A DNA stretch of 64,000 bases, taken from NCBI GenBank assembly GCA_002382975.1, contig DFTB01000015.1, positions 15,387 to 79,386 of the forward strand, read 5' to 3'. This DNA comes from Fibrobacter sp. UBA4223 (GTDB lineage Bacteria > Fibrobacterota > Fibrobacteria > Fibrobacterales > Fibrobacteraceae). Shown here one piece after another: positions 17,294 to 27,000 of this stretch (position 1 is its first letter; each line of letters starts with the position of its first letter). The position numbers and the translations under genes were made by a program. The notes under the pieces are model-generated. The model was not told the DNA's origin and did no database searches. It worked only from the letters and a program-made list of their open reading frames with translations.

Positions 17294-18582
17294 TAGCGGG
17301 CATTTCCCTTTTCCCGCTTGATCTGCTTCAGCTGCGCAAGCCTTTCGCCTAGTGCCTTTTCCTTTCCGTAGGGCTTGGGCTGGTAAATCTCGGTGCCTTC
17401 GAGTTGCTTGGGCAGGTGCTCTTGAGCGGAGTAAGCGCCGGGGCTGTCGTGGTCGTACTGGTAATCGACTCCGTAGCCGAGCTTTTCACCCACCTTCGTC
17501 ACCGAATTGCGGAAAGCCCGCGGCACAGGGAGTGTTCCCGTCTGTTTTACAATCTGGTCAGCCTTCATTCCCGCCAACTCCAGGCTGTTGCTCTTGGGGG
17601 CAAGGGACAGGTAAACTGCCAGTTCGTCGAGGGCGATGAGTCCTTCGGGGATTCCCATAAAGTCGTAGGCCTCGCGAGCGGCGGTGGCCAGCAGTAGCGC
17701 GTTGGGGTCTGCAAGGCCGATGTCTTCCATGCTCATGCGCATGAGTCTGCGCAGAATGAATCGCGGATCTTCGCCGCCCTGCAGCATGCGGTGCAGCCAG
17801 TACAAAGCCGCATCTGGATCGCTCCCGCGTACCGATTTGTGCAAGGCCGAAATCAGGTTGTAGTGCTCTTCGCCGCTCTTGTCGTAACGCAGGGGCTTCT
17901 TGTACTGGAATTCTTCCAGGAGTTTCTCGTCGATGACCTTGCGGTCCCCCAGGTTCTTGCCAATCCATTCAATCTGGTTCAGCAAAAAGCGGGCGTCGCC
18001 GTCGGACTGGGCGATGAGCTTTTCCACGACGGCGTCTTCGACTTCCACATCTTTCAGTTGCAATCCGCGGGGGTGGTCCCGCAGGGCGCTGAAAATCAGC
18101 GTGCGCAGGTCGTCCTTGCTCAGTGGCGCAAACAGTATCAGCTGGCAGCGACTCAGGAGCGCGCTGTTGACCTCGAACCCCGGGTTCTCGGTGGTGGCGC
18201 CTATGAGCGTCACCGTGCCGTCTTCCACGGCACCCAGCAGCGCATCCTGCTGGCCTTTGTTAAACCGGTGGATTTCGTCGATAAACAGGATGGTGTCCTT
18301 GAACATGCCCTTCATCTTGCGGGCGTCGGCCAAAACTTCTTTCACCTCTTTCACGCCGCTGGCTACCGCAGATAAAGCCACGAAGGCTTTCTTGGTGTGC
18401 TGGCGGATTACGTGGGCGAGGCTGGTCTTGCCGCAACCCGGCGGGCCCCAGAAAATCATGCTGGGAACGTTGTCGTTCTCGAGACTCTTGCGCAACAGGC
18501 TCTGTTCGCCCAGAATCTTGTTCTGGCCCAGGAATTCGTCCAGGTTTTGCGGGCGGAGTCTTTCGGCGAGGGGCTGGTCCAT
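17293..18582 (-). CDS. rarA: Replication-associated recombination protein RarA
   Basis: A 429-residue AAA+ ATPase of the RarA/MgsA/WRNIP1 family. Walker A GPPGCGKT is at 46-53, Walker B TILFIDEIHRF follows, and sensor 1 GATTENPGFEVNSALLSRC is typical of clamp-loader relatives. The C-terminal half carries the family's tetramerisation region (LYWLHRMLQGGEDPRFI). RarA acts at stalled replication forks together with single-strand-binding protein. It starts in a TAATG overlap with the stop codon of the thioesterase gene upstream, so the two are translationally coupled. Length is normal. Confidence 0.95.
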   Translation of the reverse strand: MDQPLAERLRPQNLDEFLGQNKILGEQSLLRKSLENDNVPSMIFWGPPGCGKTSLAHVIRQHTKKAFVALSAVASGVKEVKEVLADARKMKGMFKDTILFIDEIHRFNKGQQDALLGAVEDGTVTLIGATTENPGFEVNSALLSRCQLILFAPLSKDDLRTLIFSALRDHPRGLQLKDVEVEDAVVEKLIAQSDGDARFLLNQIEWIGKNLGDRKVIDEKLLEEFQYKKPLRYDKSGEEHYNLISALHKSVRGSDPDAALYWLHRMLQGGEDPRFILRRLMRMSMEDIGLADPNALLLATAAREAYDFMGIPEGLIALDELAVYLSLAPKSNSLELAGMKADQIVKQTGTLPVPRAFRNSVTKVGEKLGYGVDYQYDHDSPGAYSAQEHLPKQLEGTEIYQPKPYGKEKALGERLAQLKQIKREKGNAR

Positions 18583-19004
18583 TAGGCTTGGGCGTCCTCG
18601 TTTACGAATTCGAACTTTGCAAAGCCAGAAGGCAGTTCCCGTGTGGGCCTGCCGTCTTTCAGCATGCAGTGGAGCGTAGAGCCCGTAGTGCAGAGCTTGC
18701 CGTTCACTGTCGCCTTGTATAAAAAGCGAACCCGGAGCCTGTCAACCCGGACCATGGTGGTCTCGATATCTACGAATTCGCCATAGTGGGTGGGGTTCTT
18801 GAACTGGACGTTCAGCTCCAGGACGGGGCTCGAAAAACCTTCGGCCTCCATGTCGGCGTAGCTTGCGCCCGCTTCCCGGAAATATTCGGTACGGGCCTGC
18901 TCGAACCACACGGCGTAAACGGCGTGGTGCACGATTCCCATCTGGTCGGTTTCCGCATAGCGAACGTCAATACGTGCCGTATGCTTGAAAGTGCATGTTT
19001 CCAT
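18582..19004 (-). CDS. YbgC-type acyl-CoA thioesterase
   Basis: A 140-residue single hotdog-fold protein. The N-terminal motif YAETDQMGIVHH holds the catalytic Asp (Asp20), as in 4-hydroxybenzoyl-CoA thioesterase and YbgC. Such enzymes hydrolyse acyl-CoA or acyl-ACP thioesters, and YbgC relatives are tied to the Tol-Pal envelope system, although no tol gene is here. Its stop codon overlaps the rarA start by one base (TAATG). Confidence 0.9.
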   Translation of the reverse strand: METCTFKHTARIDVRYAETDQMGIVHHAVYAVWFEQARTEYFREAGASYADMEAEGFSSPVLELNVQFKNPTHYGEFVDIETTMVRVDRLRVRFLYKATVNGKLCTTGSTLHCMLKDGRPTRELPSGFAKFEFVNEDAQA

Positions 19005-19107
19005 GGGCTTAAATATACAAATCGTTGCTCAAAACATCGGTCATGGAGAAAGTTTTCAAAAAATGCTTGAAAGTGGCGAAAAATGCCCTTTTTTGCGAAT
19101 CAACAAC

Positions 19108-19139
19108 TTATCAACACTCCACGCCCCTTTTGTGGACAA
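19108..19139. promoter_or_regulatory. Two DnaA-box-like sites
   Basis: TTATCAACA (19108-19116) and the complement of TGTGGACAA (19131-19139) each differ at one base from the DnaA consensus TTATCCACA. They lie in the AT-rich region before the tRNA-tuf operon. Two near-matches may be chance, and no other sign of an origin is present. Confidence 0.3.
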
Positions 19140-19197
19140 AACTTTTGCGAAAAAAGGAAAAAATCGCAAATTTTTTTGCGTAAGTGCTTGATTTTTA

Positions 19198-19243
19198 TTG
19201 ACAAAACCCACCAAATCTTATTAAATTTGGCTCACTCTATTAT
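19198..19243 (+). promoter_or_regulatory. Promoter region of the tRNA-tuf-rpoBC cluster
   Basis: TTGACA at 19198-19203 is an exact -35 consensus. A 17-bp spacer leads to TTAAAT (19221-19226), and a second possible -10, TATTAT, lies at 19238-19243. The stretch upstream (19135-19195) is A/T-rich like an UP element. The first tRNA begins at 19266. Confidence 0.6.
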
Positions 19244-19265
19244 CTTTAGGGGTACTAGAGTGCGT

Positions 19266-19338
19266 GCCAAAGTAGCTCAGCTGGTAGAGCAGCTGATTTG
19301 TAATCAGCCGGTCGTAGGTTCGATTCCTATCTTTGGCT
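19266..19338 (+). tRNA. tRNA-Thr (anticodon TGT)
   Basis: The acceptor arms GCCAAAG/CTTTGGC pair perfectly, with the D-arm GCTC..GAGC, the anticodon stem GCTGA/TCAGC around TTTGTAA, and a T-arm with GTTCGATT. CCA is not encoded. Confidence 0.95.
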
Positions 19339-19348
19339 CGAAACAAAT

Positions 19349-19431
19349 GCATCGTTGCCCGAGTGGTTAAAGGGGACGGACTGTAAATCCGTTGGCTCAC
19401 GCCTACCGTGGTTCGAAACCACGACGATGCA
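19349..19431 (+). tRNA. tRNA-Tyr (anticodon GTA)
   Basis: The acceptor arms GCATCGT/ACGATGC pair. The anticodon stem ACGGA/TCCGT holds CTGTAAA, and there is a long class II variable arm as expected for Tyr. The T-arm is GTGGTTCGAAACCAC. Confidence 0.95.
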
Positions 19432-19440
19432 CGACCACAA

Positions 19441-19472
19441 GGCCTGCCAATGCGGCAACGTAACGGCAGGCC
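19441..19472 (+). other. Hairpin between tRNA genes
   Basis: GGCCTGCC and GGCAGGCC form a perfect 8-bp stem in the spacer between tRNA-Tyr and tRNA-Thr. There is no T-tract, so it may guide tRNA processing rather than terminate. Confidence 0.5.
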
Positions 19473-19476
19473 AAAT

Positions 19477-19548
<72 letters not shown>

Positions 19549-19572
19549 CTCACTAAACGGAGATAGAATAAA

Positions 19573-20757
19573 ATGGCAAAAGAACATTTTGATAGAAGCA
19601 AGCCGCACTGCAACATCGGCACCATCGGCCACGTTGACCACGGCAAGACCACCCTGACCGCCGCAATCTGCACGACCCTCGCAGCCCGCGGTCTCGCCGC
19701 CGCCAAGCGTTTCGACGAAATCGACAACGCTCCGGAAGAAAAGGCTCGTGGTATCACGATCAACACCTCCCACGTGGAATACACCACTGCCAACCGTCAC
19801 TACGCACACGTCGACTGCCCGGGGCACGCCGACTACGTGAAGAACATGGTGACCGGTGCTGCCCAGATGGACGGCGCTATCCTCGTCGTTGCCGCTACCG
19901 ACGGCCCCATGCCTCAGACCCGCGAACACATCCTCCTCGCCCACCAGGTTGGCGTGCCTAAGATCGTGGTGTTCATGAACAAGGTCGACATGGTGGACGA
20001 CCCCGAACTTCTGGACCTCGTCGAGATGGAAGTCCGCGACCTCCTCTCCAAGTACGAATTTGACGGCGAAAACACCCCGATCATCCGCGGTTCCGCCCTC
20101 AAGGCCCTGGAAGGCGACGCCGCCTACCAGGACAAGATTATGGAACTCATGGACGCCTGCGACACCTACATCCCGCTCCCGCAGCGCGAGACCGACAAGC
20201 CGTTCCTGATGCCCATCGAAGACGTGTTCACCATCACCGGCCGCGGCACCGTGGCTACCGGCCGTATCGAACGCGGCGTCGTTCACCTGAACGACAAGGT
20301 TGAACGCGTGGGCCTCGGCGAGACCACCGAATACGTGGTTACCGGCGTCGAAATGTTCCGCAAGCTTTTGGATGACGCCCAGGCGGGCGACAACGTTGGT
20401 CTGCTCCTCCGCGGCGCCGAAAAGAAGGACGTCAGCCGCGGCCAGGTTCTCGCCGCCCCGAAGTCCGTGACCCCGCACACCGAGTTCAAGGCAGAAATCT
20501 ACGTTTTGACCAAGGACGAAGGCGGCCGCCACACCCCGTTCATGAACGGCTACCGTCCTCAGTTCTACTTCCGCACCACCGACGTGACCGGCACCATCCA
20601 GCTCCCTGAAGGTGTCGAGATGGTTACCCCGGGTGACACCGTTACCATCCACGTGAACCTGATCGCTCCCATCGCCATGGAAAAGCAGCTCCGCTTCGCT
20701 ATCCGTGAAGGTGGCCGTACCGTTGGTGCTGGTTCCGTAACCGAAATCATCAAGTAA
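19573..20757 (+). CDS. tuf: Elongation factor Tu
   Basis: A 394-residue EF-Tu, full length. The G1 motif GHVDHGKT is near residues 16-23, the switch I region includes [13 protein letters not shown]3 is DCPGHADY and G4 is NKVD. Domains 2 and 3 follow. It delivers aminoacyl-tRNA to the ribosome. Codon use is strongly biased toward C-ending codons, fitting high expression. It follows three tRNA genes and precedes rpmG, tRNA-Trp and secE-nusG, a gene order kept in many bacteria. Confidence 0.99.
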   Translation: MAKEHFDRSKPHCNIGTIGHVDHGKTTLTAAICTTLAARGLAAAKRFDEIDNAPEEKARGITINTSHVEYTTANRHYAHVDCPGHADYVKNMVTGAAQMDGAILVVAATDGPMPQTREHILLAHQVGVPKIVVFMNKVDMVDDPELLDLVEMEVRDLLSKYEFDGENTPIIRGSALKALEGDAAYQDKIMELMDACDTYIPLPQRETDKPFLMPIEDVFTITGRGTVATGRIERGVVHLNDKVERVGLGETTEYVVTGVEMFRKLLDDAQAGDNVGLLLRGAEKKDVSRGQVLAAPKSVTPHTEFKAEIYVLTKDEGGRHTPFMNGYRPQFYFRTTDVTGTIQLPEGVEMVTPGDTVTIHVNLIAPIAMEKQLRFAIREGGRTVGAGSVTEIIK

Positions 20758-20769
20758 TCAGGATTAAAA

Positions 20770-20922
20770 ATGCCTAGAGAACTCATCGTGCTCGAATGCA
20801 CAGAATGCAATCAGCGCAACTATGATTGCGACAAGAACAAGCGTCTTCACCCCTCCCGCGTGGAGTACAAGAAGTACTGCCGGTTCTGCCGCAAGCATAC
20901 CGTTCACAAGGAATCCAAGTAA
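20770..20922 (+). CDS. rpmG: 50S ribosomal protein L33
   Basis: A 50-residue ribosomal protein with two CxxC pairs (CTEC and CRFC) that form a zinc ribbon, i.e. the Cys-containing (C+) form of L33. It lies 12 bases after tuf and 12 bases before tRNA-Trp. The size is normal for L33 although the gene is short enough to be missed by length cut-offs. Confidence 0.96.
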   Translation: MPRELIVLECTECNQRNYDCDKNKRLHPSRVEYKKYCRFCRKHTVHKESK

Positions 20923-20934
20923 GGAATTCGGAAT

Positions 20935-21007
20935 AGGTCGGTAGCTCAATTGGTAGAGTCACGGTCTCCAAAACCGTTGGTTGGGGGTTCGAGTCCCTCC
21001 CGACCTG
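20935..21007 (+). tRNA. tRNA-Trp (anticodon CCA)
   Basis: The acceptor arms AGGTCGG/CCGACCT pair. The anticodon stem ACGGT/ACCGT holds CTCCAAA, and the T-arm has GGTTCGAGTCC. Its place between rpmG and secE is conserved in many genomes. Confidence 0.95.
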
Positions 21008-21028
21008 CTCGCTTCCTCAGGAGTCATT

Positions 21029-21217
21029 ATGCGTAAGATCCAGCAATATGTGAAAGAGTCTATCCAGGAATTGAAGAAGGTCACCTGGCCTACTTGGGAA
21101 GAACTTAAAGGATCAACTCTCGTGGTGATGCTCTTCAGCGTCATTATGGGTTGCTATATTGCCGGTCTCGATGTTGGTCTCTCTTGGGTTATCGACAAGA
21201 TTATGGGGAGGGGCTAG
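21029..21217 (+). CDS. secE: Protein translocase subunit SecE
   Basis: A 62-residue SecE with the conserved cytosolic amphipathic helix (ELKKVTWPTWEEL) and one transmembrane helix (about 30-55). It clamps SecY in the inner-membrane translocase. The start at 21029 follows CAGGAG; an in-frame ATG upstream would begin inside tRNA-Trp and is rejected. The nusG ATG follows after one base. Confidence 0.96.
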   Translation: MRKIQQYVKESIQELKKVTWPTWEELKGSTLVVMLFSVIMGCYIAGLDVGLSWVIDKIMGRG

Positions 21218-21218
21218 C

Positions 21219-21761
21219 ATGAAACGCTGGTACGCCATCCATACCTTCTCGGGTCAAGAAAACAACATTAAAAAGCACATCGAGCAGATGATTGAGCGCG
21301 AAGGCGTTCAAGAAAAGTTCGGCCAGATTATCGTACCGACGCGTGAAGTGGTCAGCAATGTCCGCGGCAAGCGTCGTACTTCTGTTCAGAACCTGTTCCC
21401 TGCTTACATCATCATTGAAATGGAGCTGGACGAGCTCACCCAGCACCTGGTGTCGACCATCAATGGCGTCACCCATTTCGCCGGAATGACACGCGCTTCT
21501 CGTGTTCCTATTCCGCTTCAACAGAGCGAGGTCGATCGCCTTCTGGGAGTCAATCCTGAAGACACCATCGAAGGCGAGATCCAAATCCCGTACACTATTG
21601 GCGATAATGTCCGCATCAAGGAAGGTCCCTTCAAGGACTTTGTGGGCGTCGTAGATGAGATTATGGAAGACAAGACCAAGATTAAGGTCATGGTCACTGT
21701 TTTCGGTCGCTCTACGCCTGTGGAACTCAGCTTCAACCAAGTTGAATCCACTGACGCTTAA
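21219..21761 (+). CDS. nusG: Transcription antitermination factor NusG
   Basis: A 180-residue NusG. The N-terminal NGN domain begins WYAIHTFSGQENNIKKHIE and has VPTREVV and LFPAYIIIEMEL. The C-terminal KOW domain is GDNVRIKEGPFKDFVGVV.. VFGRSTPVELSFNQVE. It binds RNA polymerase and links it to Rho, NusE and the ribosome. I chose the ATG at 21219, preceded by GGGGAGGGG, over an in-frame ATG 20 codons earlier that would overlap secE heavily. Confidence 0.97.
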   Translation: MKRWYAIHTFSGQENNIKKHIEQMIEREGVQEKFGQIIVPTREVVSNVRGKRRTSVQNLFPAYIIIEMELDELTQHLVSTINGVTHFAGMTRASRVPIPLQQSEVDRLLGVNPEDTIEGEIQIPYTIGDNVRIKEGPFKDFVGVVDEIMEDKTKIKVMVTVFGRSTPVELSFNQVESTDA

Positions 21762-21791
21762 TGGTACGGTTTTTGCAACGGAGATAACACA

Positions 21792-22217
21792 GTGGCAAAG
21801 AAAATCACAGGTTATATTAAGCTCCAGATTCCCGCCGGCGCCGCTAACCCGGCTCCCCCGGTAGGTCCCGCCCTTGGTCAGAAGGGTGTGAACATCATGG
21901 AGTTCTGCAAACAGTTTAACGCTAAGACCCAGAACGACAAGGGAATGATTATCCCGGTCGTCATTACGGTCTATGCGGACAAGAGCTTTACCTTCATCAC
22001 GAAGGTATCGCCGGTCCCGGCCCTCATCAAGAAGGCTGCCGGAATCGAGAGCGGCTCTGGTGAACCCAACCGTAAAAAGGTTGCAAAGATCACCAAGGCC
22101 CAGGTCCAGGATATCGCCCAAAAGAAGATGCCGGATCTAAACACAATCGACCTCGAAGCCGCTATGCGCATGGTTGCGGGCACTGCTCGTTCCATGGGCG
22201 TCGAAGTGGTTGACTGA
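21792..22217 (+). CDS. rplK: 50S ribosomal protein L11
   Basis: A 141-residue L11 starting at a GTG preceded by CGGAG. It shows the N-terminal Pro-rich [28 protein letters not shown] and the C-terminal RNA-binding domain ([15 protein letters not shown]). L11 shapes the GTPase-associated centre and is the substrate of PrmA, which is encoded at 37.7 kb in this window. Confidence 0.98.
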   Translation: MAKKITGYIKLQIPAGAANPAPPVGPALGQKGVNIMEFCKQFNAKTQNDKGMIIPVVITVYADKSFTFITKVSPVPALIKKAAGIESGSGEPNRKKVAKITKAQVQDIAQKKMPDLNTIDLEAAMRMVAGTARSMGVEVVD

Positions 22218-22257
22218 GGCAGGTAATTCACCGTTACGTATCTGACAGGAAAATTTC

Positions 22258-22944
22258 ATGTTCAGAGGAAAAAAATACAAGAAGGTTGCAGAAGCTTTCG
22301 ACCGTAACAAGGCTTATGGTCTGAGCGAAGCAATCGAAATCCTAAAAAAGTCCGAGGTGAAGTTCGACCAGACGGTCGAAGTGCACTTTAACCTCGGTGT
22401 GGACCCAAAACATTCCGACCAAGTGGTTCGTGGCACGGTTGTGCTGCCGCATGGTACCGGTCGTCAGGTCCGCGTTCTCGTGTTCTGCAAGGACAACAAC
22501 ATTGAAGTTGCAAAGAACGCAGGCGCTGACTATGCTGGCGGTGCTGACTTGGTTCAGAAGATACAGGAAGGATGGCTGGAATTCGATTCCGTCGTTGCTA
22601 CTCCCGACATGATGCCGGTGATTAGTAAGGTCGCTCGTGTTCTTGGTCCTCGTGGTATGATGCCTTCTCCCAAGGCCGGTACGGTGACCGTTAACGTCGC
22701 CCAGACCGTCAAGGAACTGAAGGCCGGTAAAATCCAGTACCGCGTTGACAAGGGCGCCAACGTCCACGCTCCTGTAGGCAAGCTCTCCTTCAGCGTCGAA
22801 CAGCTGGCTGAAAACGCCAAGACCGTTATCGACTCTGTGGTTAAGAACAAGCCCCAGTCTTCTAAGGGCACATACATCAAGAGCCTCACTCTGACGGCTA
22901 CGATGGCCCCGGGCATTAAACTTGATATGGCATTGACACGCTAG
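22258..22944 (+). CDS. rplA: 50S ribosomal protein L1
   Basis: A 228-residue L1 of normal length, with [15 protein letters not shown] at the start and the conserved GRVLGPRGLMP-type motif (here [17 protein letters not shown]). It binds 23S rRNA at the L1 stalk and in other bacteria represses its own operon by binding the mRNA. rplJ starts 8 bases after its stop. Confidence 0.98.
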   Translation: MFRGKKYKKVAEAFDRNKAYGLSEAIEILKKSEVKFDQTVEVHFNLGVDPKHSDQVVRGTVVLPHGTGRQVRVLVFCKDNNIEVAKNAGADYAGGADLVQKIQEGWLEFDSVVATPDMMPVISKVARVLGPRGMMPSPKAGTVTVNVAQTVKELKAGKIQYRVDKGANVHAPVGKLSFSVEQLAENAKTVIDSVVKNKPQSSKGTYIKSLTLTATMAPGIKLDMALTR

Positions 22945-22952
22945 GAGGCACC

Positions 22953-23498
22953 ATGAAAGCTGTAGTTAAAAAACAACAGACCGTGGACGCTCTCGTTGAA
23001 TCCTTCAAGGACGCCACCGCCGTCTATCTGCTCAATTTCCAGGGTATCACTGTCGAAAAGGACAATGCCCTGCGTAAGGCTCTCGCTGCAAAGGGCGTTA
23101 AGTACCACGCTGTGAAGAACACTCTTCTGAAGCGCGTGCTCGCTGCCCTCAAGGTTGAAGGTCTCGACGACCAACTGACCGGAGCTACTTCCGTGATGGT
23201 TGGCTTCGAAGAAGATCCTCTTCTGCCTGCCCGCGAAATTGAAGCATTCCACAAAGCAAATCCTGATTTCTTGGTCGCCAAGAGCATTTACCTCGACGGT
23301 AAGCCCATGCCTGGCTCCGAAGTCGTGAACCTCGCTAAGATTCCTGACCGTAAGGGCATGATCGCTATGATCGTCTCTATGGCTCTTGGTCCTGGCTCCA
23401 CGATTGCCGGTCAAATCAAGACCCTCCAGGAAAAGCTGGAAAAAGAATCGGGTTCCGAAGCCGCAGCTCCTGAAGCTGCCGCAGCACCGGAAGCTTAA
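22953..23498 (+). CDS. rplJ: 50S ribosomal protein L10
   Basis: A 181-residue L10: N-terminal rRNA-binding domain with KFKDA-type sequence (ESFKDATAVYLLNFQGITV) and a C-terminal helix that carries L7/L12 dimers, ending in an Ala/Glu/Pro-rich tail. The ribosome site AGGAGG lies six bases before the ATG. Only 8 bases separate it from rplA, so there is no room for a separate L10 leader structure here. Confidence 0.97.
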   Translation: MKAVVKKQQTVDALVESFKDATAVYLLNFQGITVEKDNALRKALAAKGVKYHAVKNTLLKRVLAALKVEGLDDQLTGATSVMVGFEEDPLLPAREIEAFHKANPDFLVAKSIYLDGKPMPGSEVVNLAKIPDRKGMIAMIVSMALGPGSTIAGQIKTLQEKLEKESGSEAAAPEAAAAPEA

Positions 23499-23549
23499 CA
23501 ACAAACCACAAACCAAAACTTTTAAACGGAATAATCGGAGAAACACATC

Positions 23550-23921
23550 ATGGCAACTGATATCAAGGCACTGGGCGATCAAATTGTTGGTCTTACCCTT
23601 CTCGAAGCCAAGGCTTTGGCTGACTACCTCAAGGAAACTCACGGCATCGAAGCTGCTGCCGGTGGCGCCGTCGTAATGGCCGCCGCTGCTGCTGCCCCCG
23701 CCGAAGAGAAGACCGAATTCGACGTGATCCTCGTCGAATGCGGCGCTCAGAAGATGAACGTCCTTAAGGAAGTTCGCGCTATCACCGGTCTCGGCCTCGC
23801 CGAAGCCAAGAAGGTCGTCGAGACTGCTAACAGCGTCATCAAGGAAGCCGCTCCCAAGGCCGACGCCGAAGCTCTCAAGAAGAAACTCGAAGAACTCGGA
23901 GCAAAGGTTACCCTTAAGTAA
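23550..23921 (+). CDS. rplL: 50S ribosomal protein L7/L12
   Basis: A 123-residue L7/L12: N-terminal dimerisation domain, Ala-rich hinge ([10 protein letters not shown]) and C-terminal domain with [24 protein letters not shown], which recruits translation factors. Present in several copies per ribosome. The attenuator hairpin that follows separates it from rpoB. Confidence 0.98.
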   Translation: MATDIKALGDQIVGLTLLEAKALADYLKETHGIEAAAGGAVVMAAAAAAPAEEKTEFDVILVECGAQKMNVLKEVRAITGLGLAEAKKVVETANSVIKEAAPKADAEALKKKLEELGAKVTLK

Positions 23922-23954
23922 TGCTCTCAGTTCTTTGAACTGCTCTTGCCAATC

Positions 23955-23989
23955 GCCTGCACGTAAGTGCGGGCTTTTGGTGTTTTTAT
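23955..23989 (+). terminator. Attenuator between rplL and rpoB
   Basis: GCCTGCAC and GTGCGGGC pair over 8 bp (one wobble) around GTAA and are followed by an imperfect T-tract (TTTTGGTGTTTTT). A leaky terminator in this spot fits the higher need for L7/L12 than for RNA polymerase, as known in E. coli. Confidence 0.65.
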
Positions 23990-24023
23990 CTAATCAGGCC
24001 CTTCACCGGATGAGGTATTTCTA

Positions 24024-27000
24024 ATGACAACGGAGCGAAAGAGTTATTCCTCCAACAGATTCCAGCTGGAACTTCCGTACTTGATCGAAGTCCAGAAGGC
24101 ATCGTACGAGCAATTCCTTCAGGCCAACATTCCCCAAGAAAAGAGGATGAAAGTCGGTCTGGAGCGGGTCTTCCAGGACATCTTCCCGATTACGGACCAG
24201 AACGGTCTTTATTCCCTGGAATACGAAAAATACTATTTCGGTATCCCGAAATACAGCATCCCTGAATGTCGCGAGCGCGGGCTCACCTACAGTATGGAAC
24301 TCTACGCTACGCTGGCCCTCCGCATTTTTGAAAAAGATGGCGAAGACCGCAAGCTGAAGGAAGAAGTCAAGAATGACGTCTTGATTTGCGAACTTCCCAT
24401 CATGACCGAAAACGGCACCTTCATCGTGAACGGTGCCGAACGCGTGGTCGTGTCCCAGCTGCACCGCTCTCCCGGTGTGAGCTTCGATGAAGAGCCTCAG
24501 CCCAATGGTCGTTCTGACTACAAGAGCCGCATTATTCCGCACCGCGGCGCTTGGGTGGAATTCAATACCGAAGGTGATATCCTTTACCTGATCATTGACC
24601 GTAAGAAAAAGCTTGCAGCTACCGCCATGCTCAGAAGCATCGGCTTCGAGACCACTCAGGACATTCTGAACCTGTTCTACAAGAAGACCGAAGAAGTTTC
24701 TGTGCAGGAACTGGCAAACCAGTTTGACGAAAACAACAAGTCTGTGCTTATTGACCGTATCATCTTCAACGACGTGGTGGATTCTTCTACCGGTGAAGTG
24801 ATTGTCGAGGCCAACACCGTTATTGACGACAAGAAACTGGAATGCCTGCTTGAAAACAAGGTGGACAAGGTCGTTCTCCTTTCCAAGGAAGAAGAAAACC
24901 TGCTTATCCACTACACCCTGGCTGCCGACAAGACCAAGTCCAAGGGCGAAGCTCTTCGTGAGATCTATAAGGTAACCCACCAGCAACAGGACGAAGCTCC
25001 CAACGACGAAGCTGCACGCCTTTATTTTGAAGGCCTGTTCCTGAACGACCCCCGCAAGTACGACTTGGGCGAAGTGGGCCGCTACCGCTTGAACAACAAG
25101 GTTTATACCTCTGAAATCCTCGGCATCCTCAAGAGCGTATCTGAACAGTTCAATATGCAGGACTTGAAGGTTCCGAGCCTTTCTACCATGACCATGAGCA
25201 AGGCCGACTTCCTTGCCATTATCGAATACATGGTGGGTCTCTATGACGGAGCCTCCGGATACGCCCTGGACGATATCGACCACTTGGGCAACCGCCGCAC
25301 CCGTTCCGTGGGTGAACTTTTGGCGGGCCAGATTTCCGTGGGCCTTTCCCGTATGTCTCGCGTTATCCGCGAGAACCTTTCTCTCCACTCCGACGAAGAA
25401 CAGACCACTCCTCGTGACCTGGTGAACACCCGTATGGTGTCTTCTGTGGTCCAGTCCTTCTTCGGGTCTTCTCAGCTTTCCCAGTTCATGGACCAGATGA
25501 ACCCGCTTTCTGAGCTCACTCACAAGCGTCGTCTCTCTGCTCTCGGTCCCGGTGGTCTTTCTCGTGAGCGCGCCGGCTTCGAAGTCCGTGACGTTCATTA
25601 CACCCACTATGGCCGTCTGTGCCCCATCGAGACTCCTGAAGGACCGAACATCGGTCTTATCAACTCCCTGGCTTCTTTCGCCGTGGTGAACCACTTCGGC
25701 TTTATCGAGACCCCGTACCGTATTGTGGGCCTTGTGGAATTTGCCGACGCCAATGGCAACAAGTGCATGTTCCCCGAAGAAAAGTGGCACTTCGGTATCT
25801 TCAAGGGCTTTGTCCATGACCCCCACCTGTTCGTGCAGCTGGAACTCTCCAAGAAGGAGATGGACGATGTCCGCATGAACCTGGACAACCGCCAGCGCGA
25901 CCTGTTTGACAGCTTTGTGAACAAGGTGTTCCAGATCAAGGACGCAGAAGGCAATGTCTCTTACTGCAAGAACGGCTTTGTGCTGGACAGCTTCGACGGC
26001 AAGCCCGACTATGTGCAGAAGGGCTCTGCGGTTGAACAGATTGTTTCTGACTTTATCACCTACTTGACCGCCGACGAAGAAGATTCCTTCAAGGTGGCTC
26101 CGGCCTCTACCGAGCTCACCGACGACAACCGTTTCAAGGAAGAATACGTCATTGTCCGCGACAAGAGCGAATACCCCCACCTGCTCCGCCAGGACAGCAT
26201 CGAAATCGGCGATGCCGAAACGGACCGCATTGACCTTATGGACGTGGCCCCGATGCAGATTGTGTCCGTGGCCGCAGGCCTTATCCCGTTCCTGGAACAC
26301 GACGACGCAAACCGTGCCTTGATGGGCTCCAACATGCAGCGCCAGGCAGTACCTCTGCTTCGCGCCGAAGCCCCTGTGGTGGGTACCGGCCTTGAACGCC
26401 GCGCCGCTCTTGACTCGGGTACCGTGGTTCGTGCCAAGCACGACGGCAAGGTGACCTTCGTGGATGCCCGTACTGTGACCGTGCAGCGTGGCAACATGGT
26501 GAATGGCAACTTTGAGCCTCTCACCGGCCTCGGTGAAAACTTTGAATTCCTCGGCAAGGATCCTATCGACAATTACGTGCTCCGCAAGTTTGAGCGCTCT
26601 AACCAGGATTCCTGCATTAACCAGAAGCCTATCGTGAACGTGGGCGATTTCGTCAAGGCGGGCGACGTGCTGGCCGACGGCGTTTCTACCGACCACGGCG
26701 AACTGGCTCTGGGTAAGAACATCTTGATTGGCTTCCTTCCCTGGAACGGTTACAACTACGAAGACGCCGTTATCATTTCCGAAGAGCTCGCCATCAAGGA
26801 TACCTTTACATCCATCCACATCGAAGAATACGAGCTGGAAGTTCGCGACACCAAGCGCGGCCCCGAAGAGCTCACCCGTGAAATCCCCAACGTGGGCGAA
26901 GATGCGCTCCGTAACCTGGACGAGAACGGCGTGATTCGCGTAGGTGCAGAAGTCAATGCCGACGATATTCTGGTGGGTAAGGTGACGCCCAAGGGCGAAA

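Noticed and set aside
19108..19139. A replication origin at the DnaA-box-like pair
   Set aside because: Only two inexact boxes, no dnaA, dnaN or box cluster nearby; the region is better explained as the promoter of the tRNA-tuf operon.
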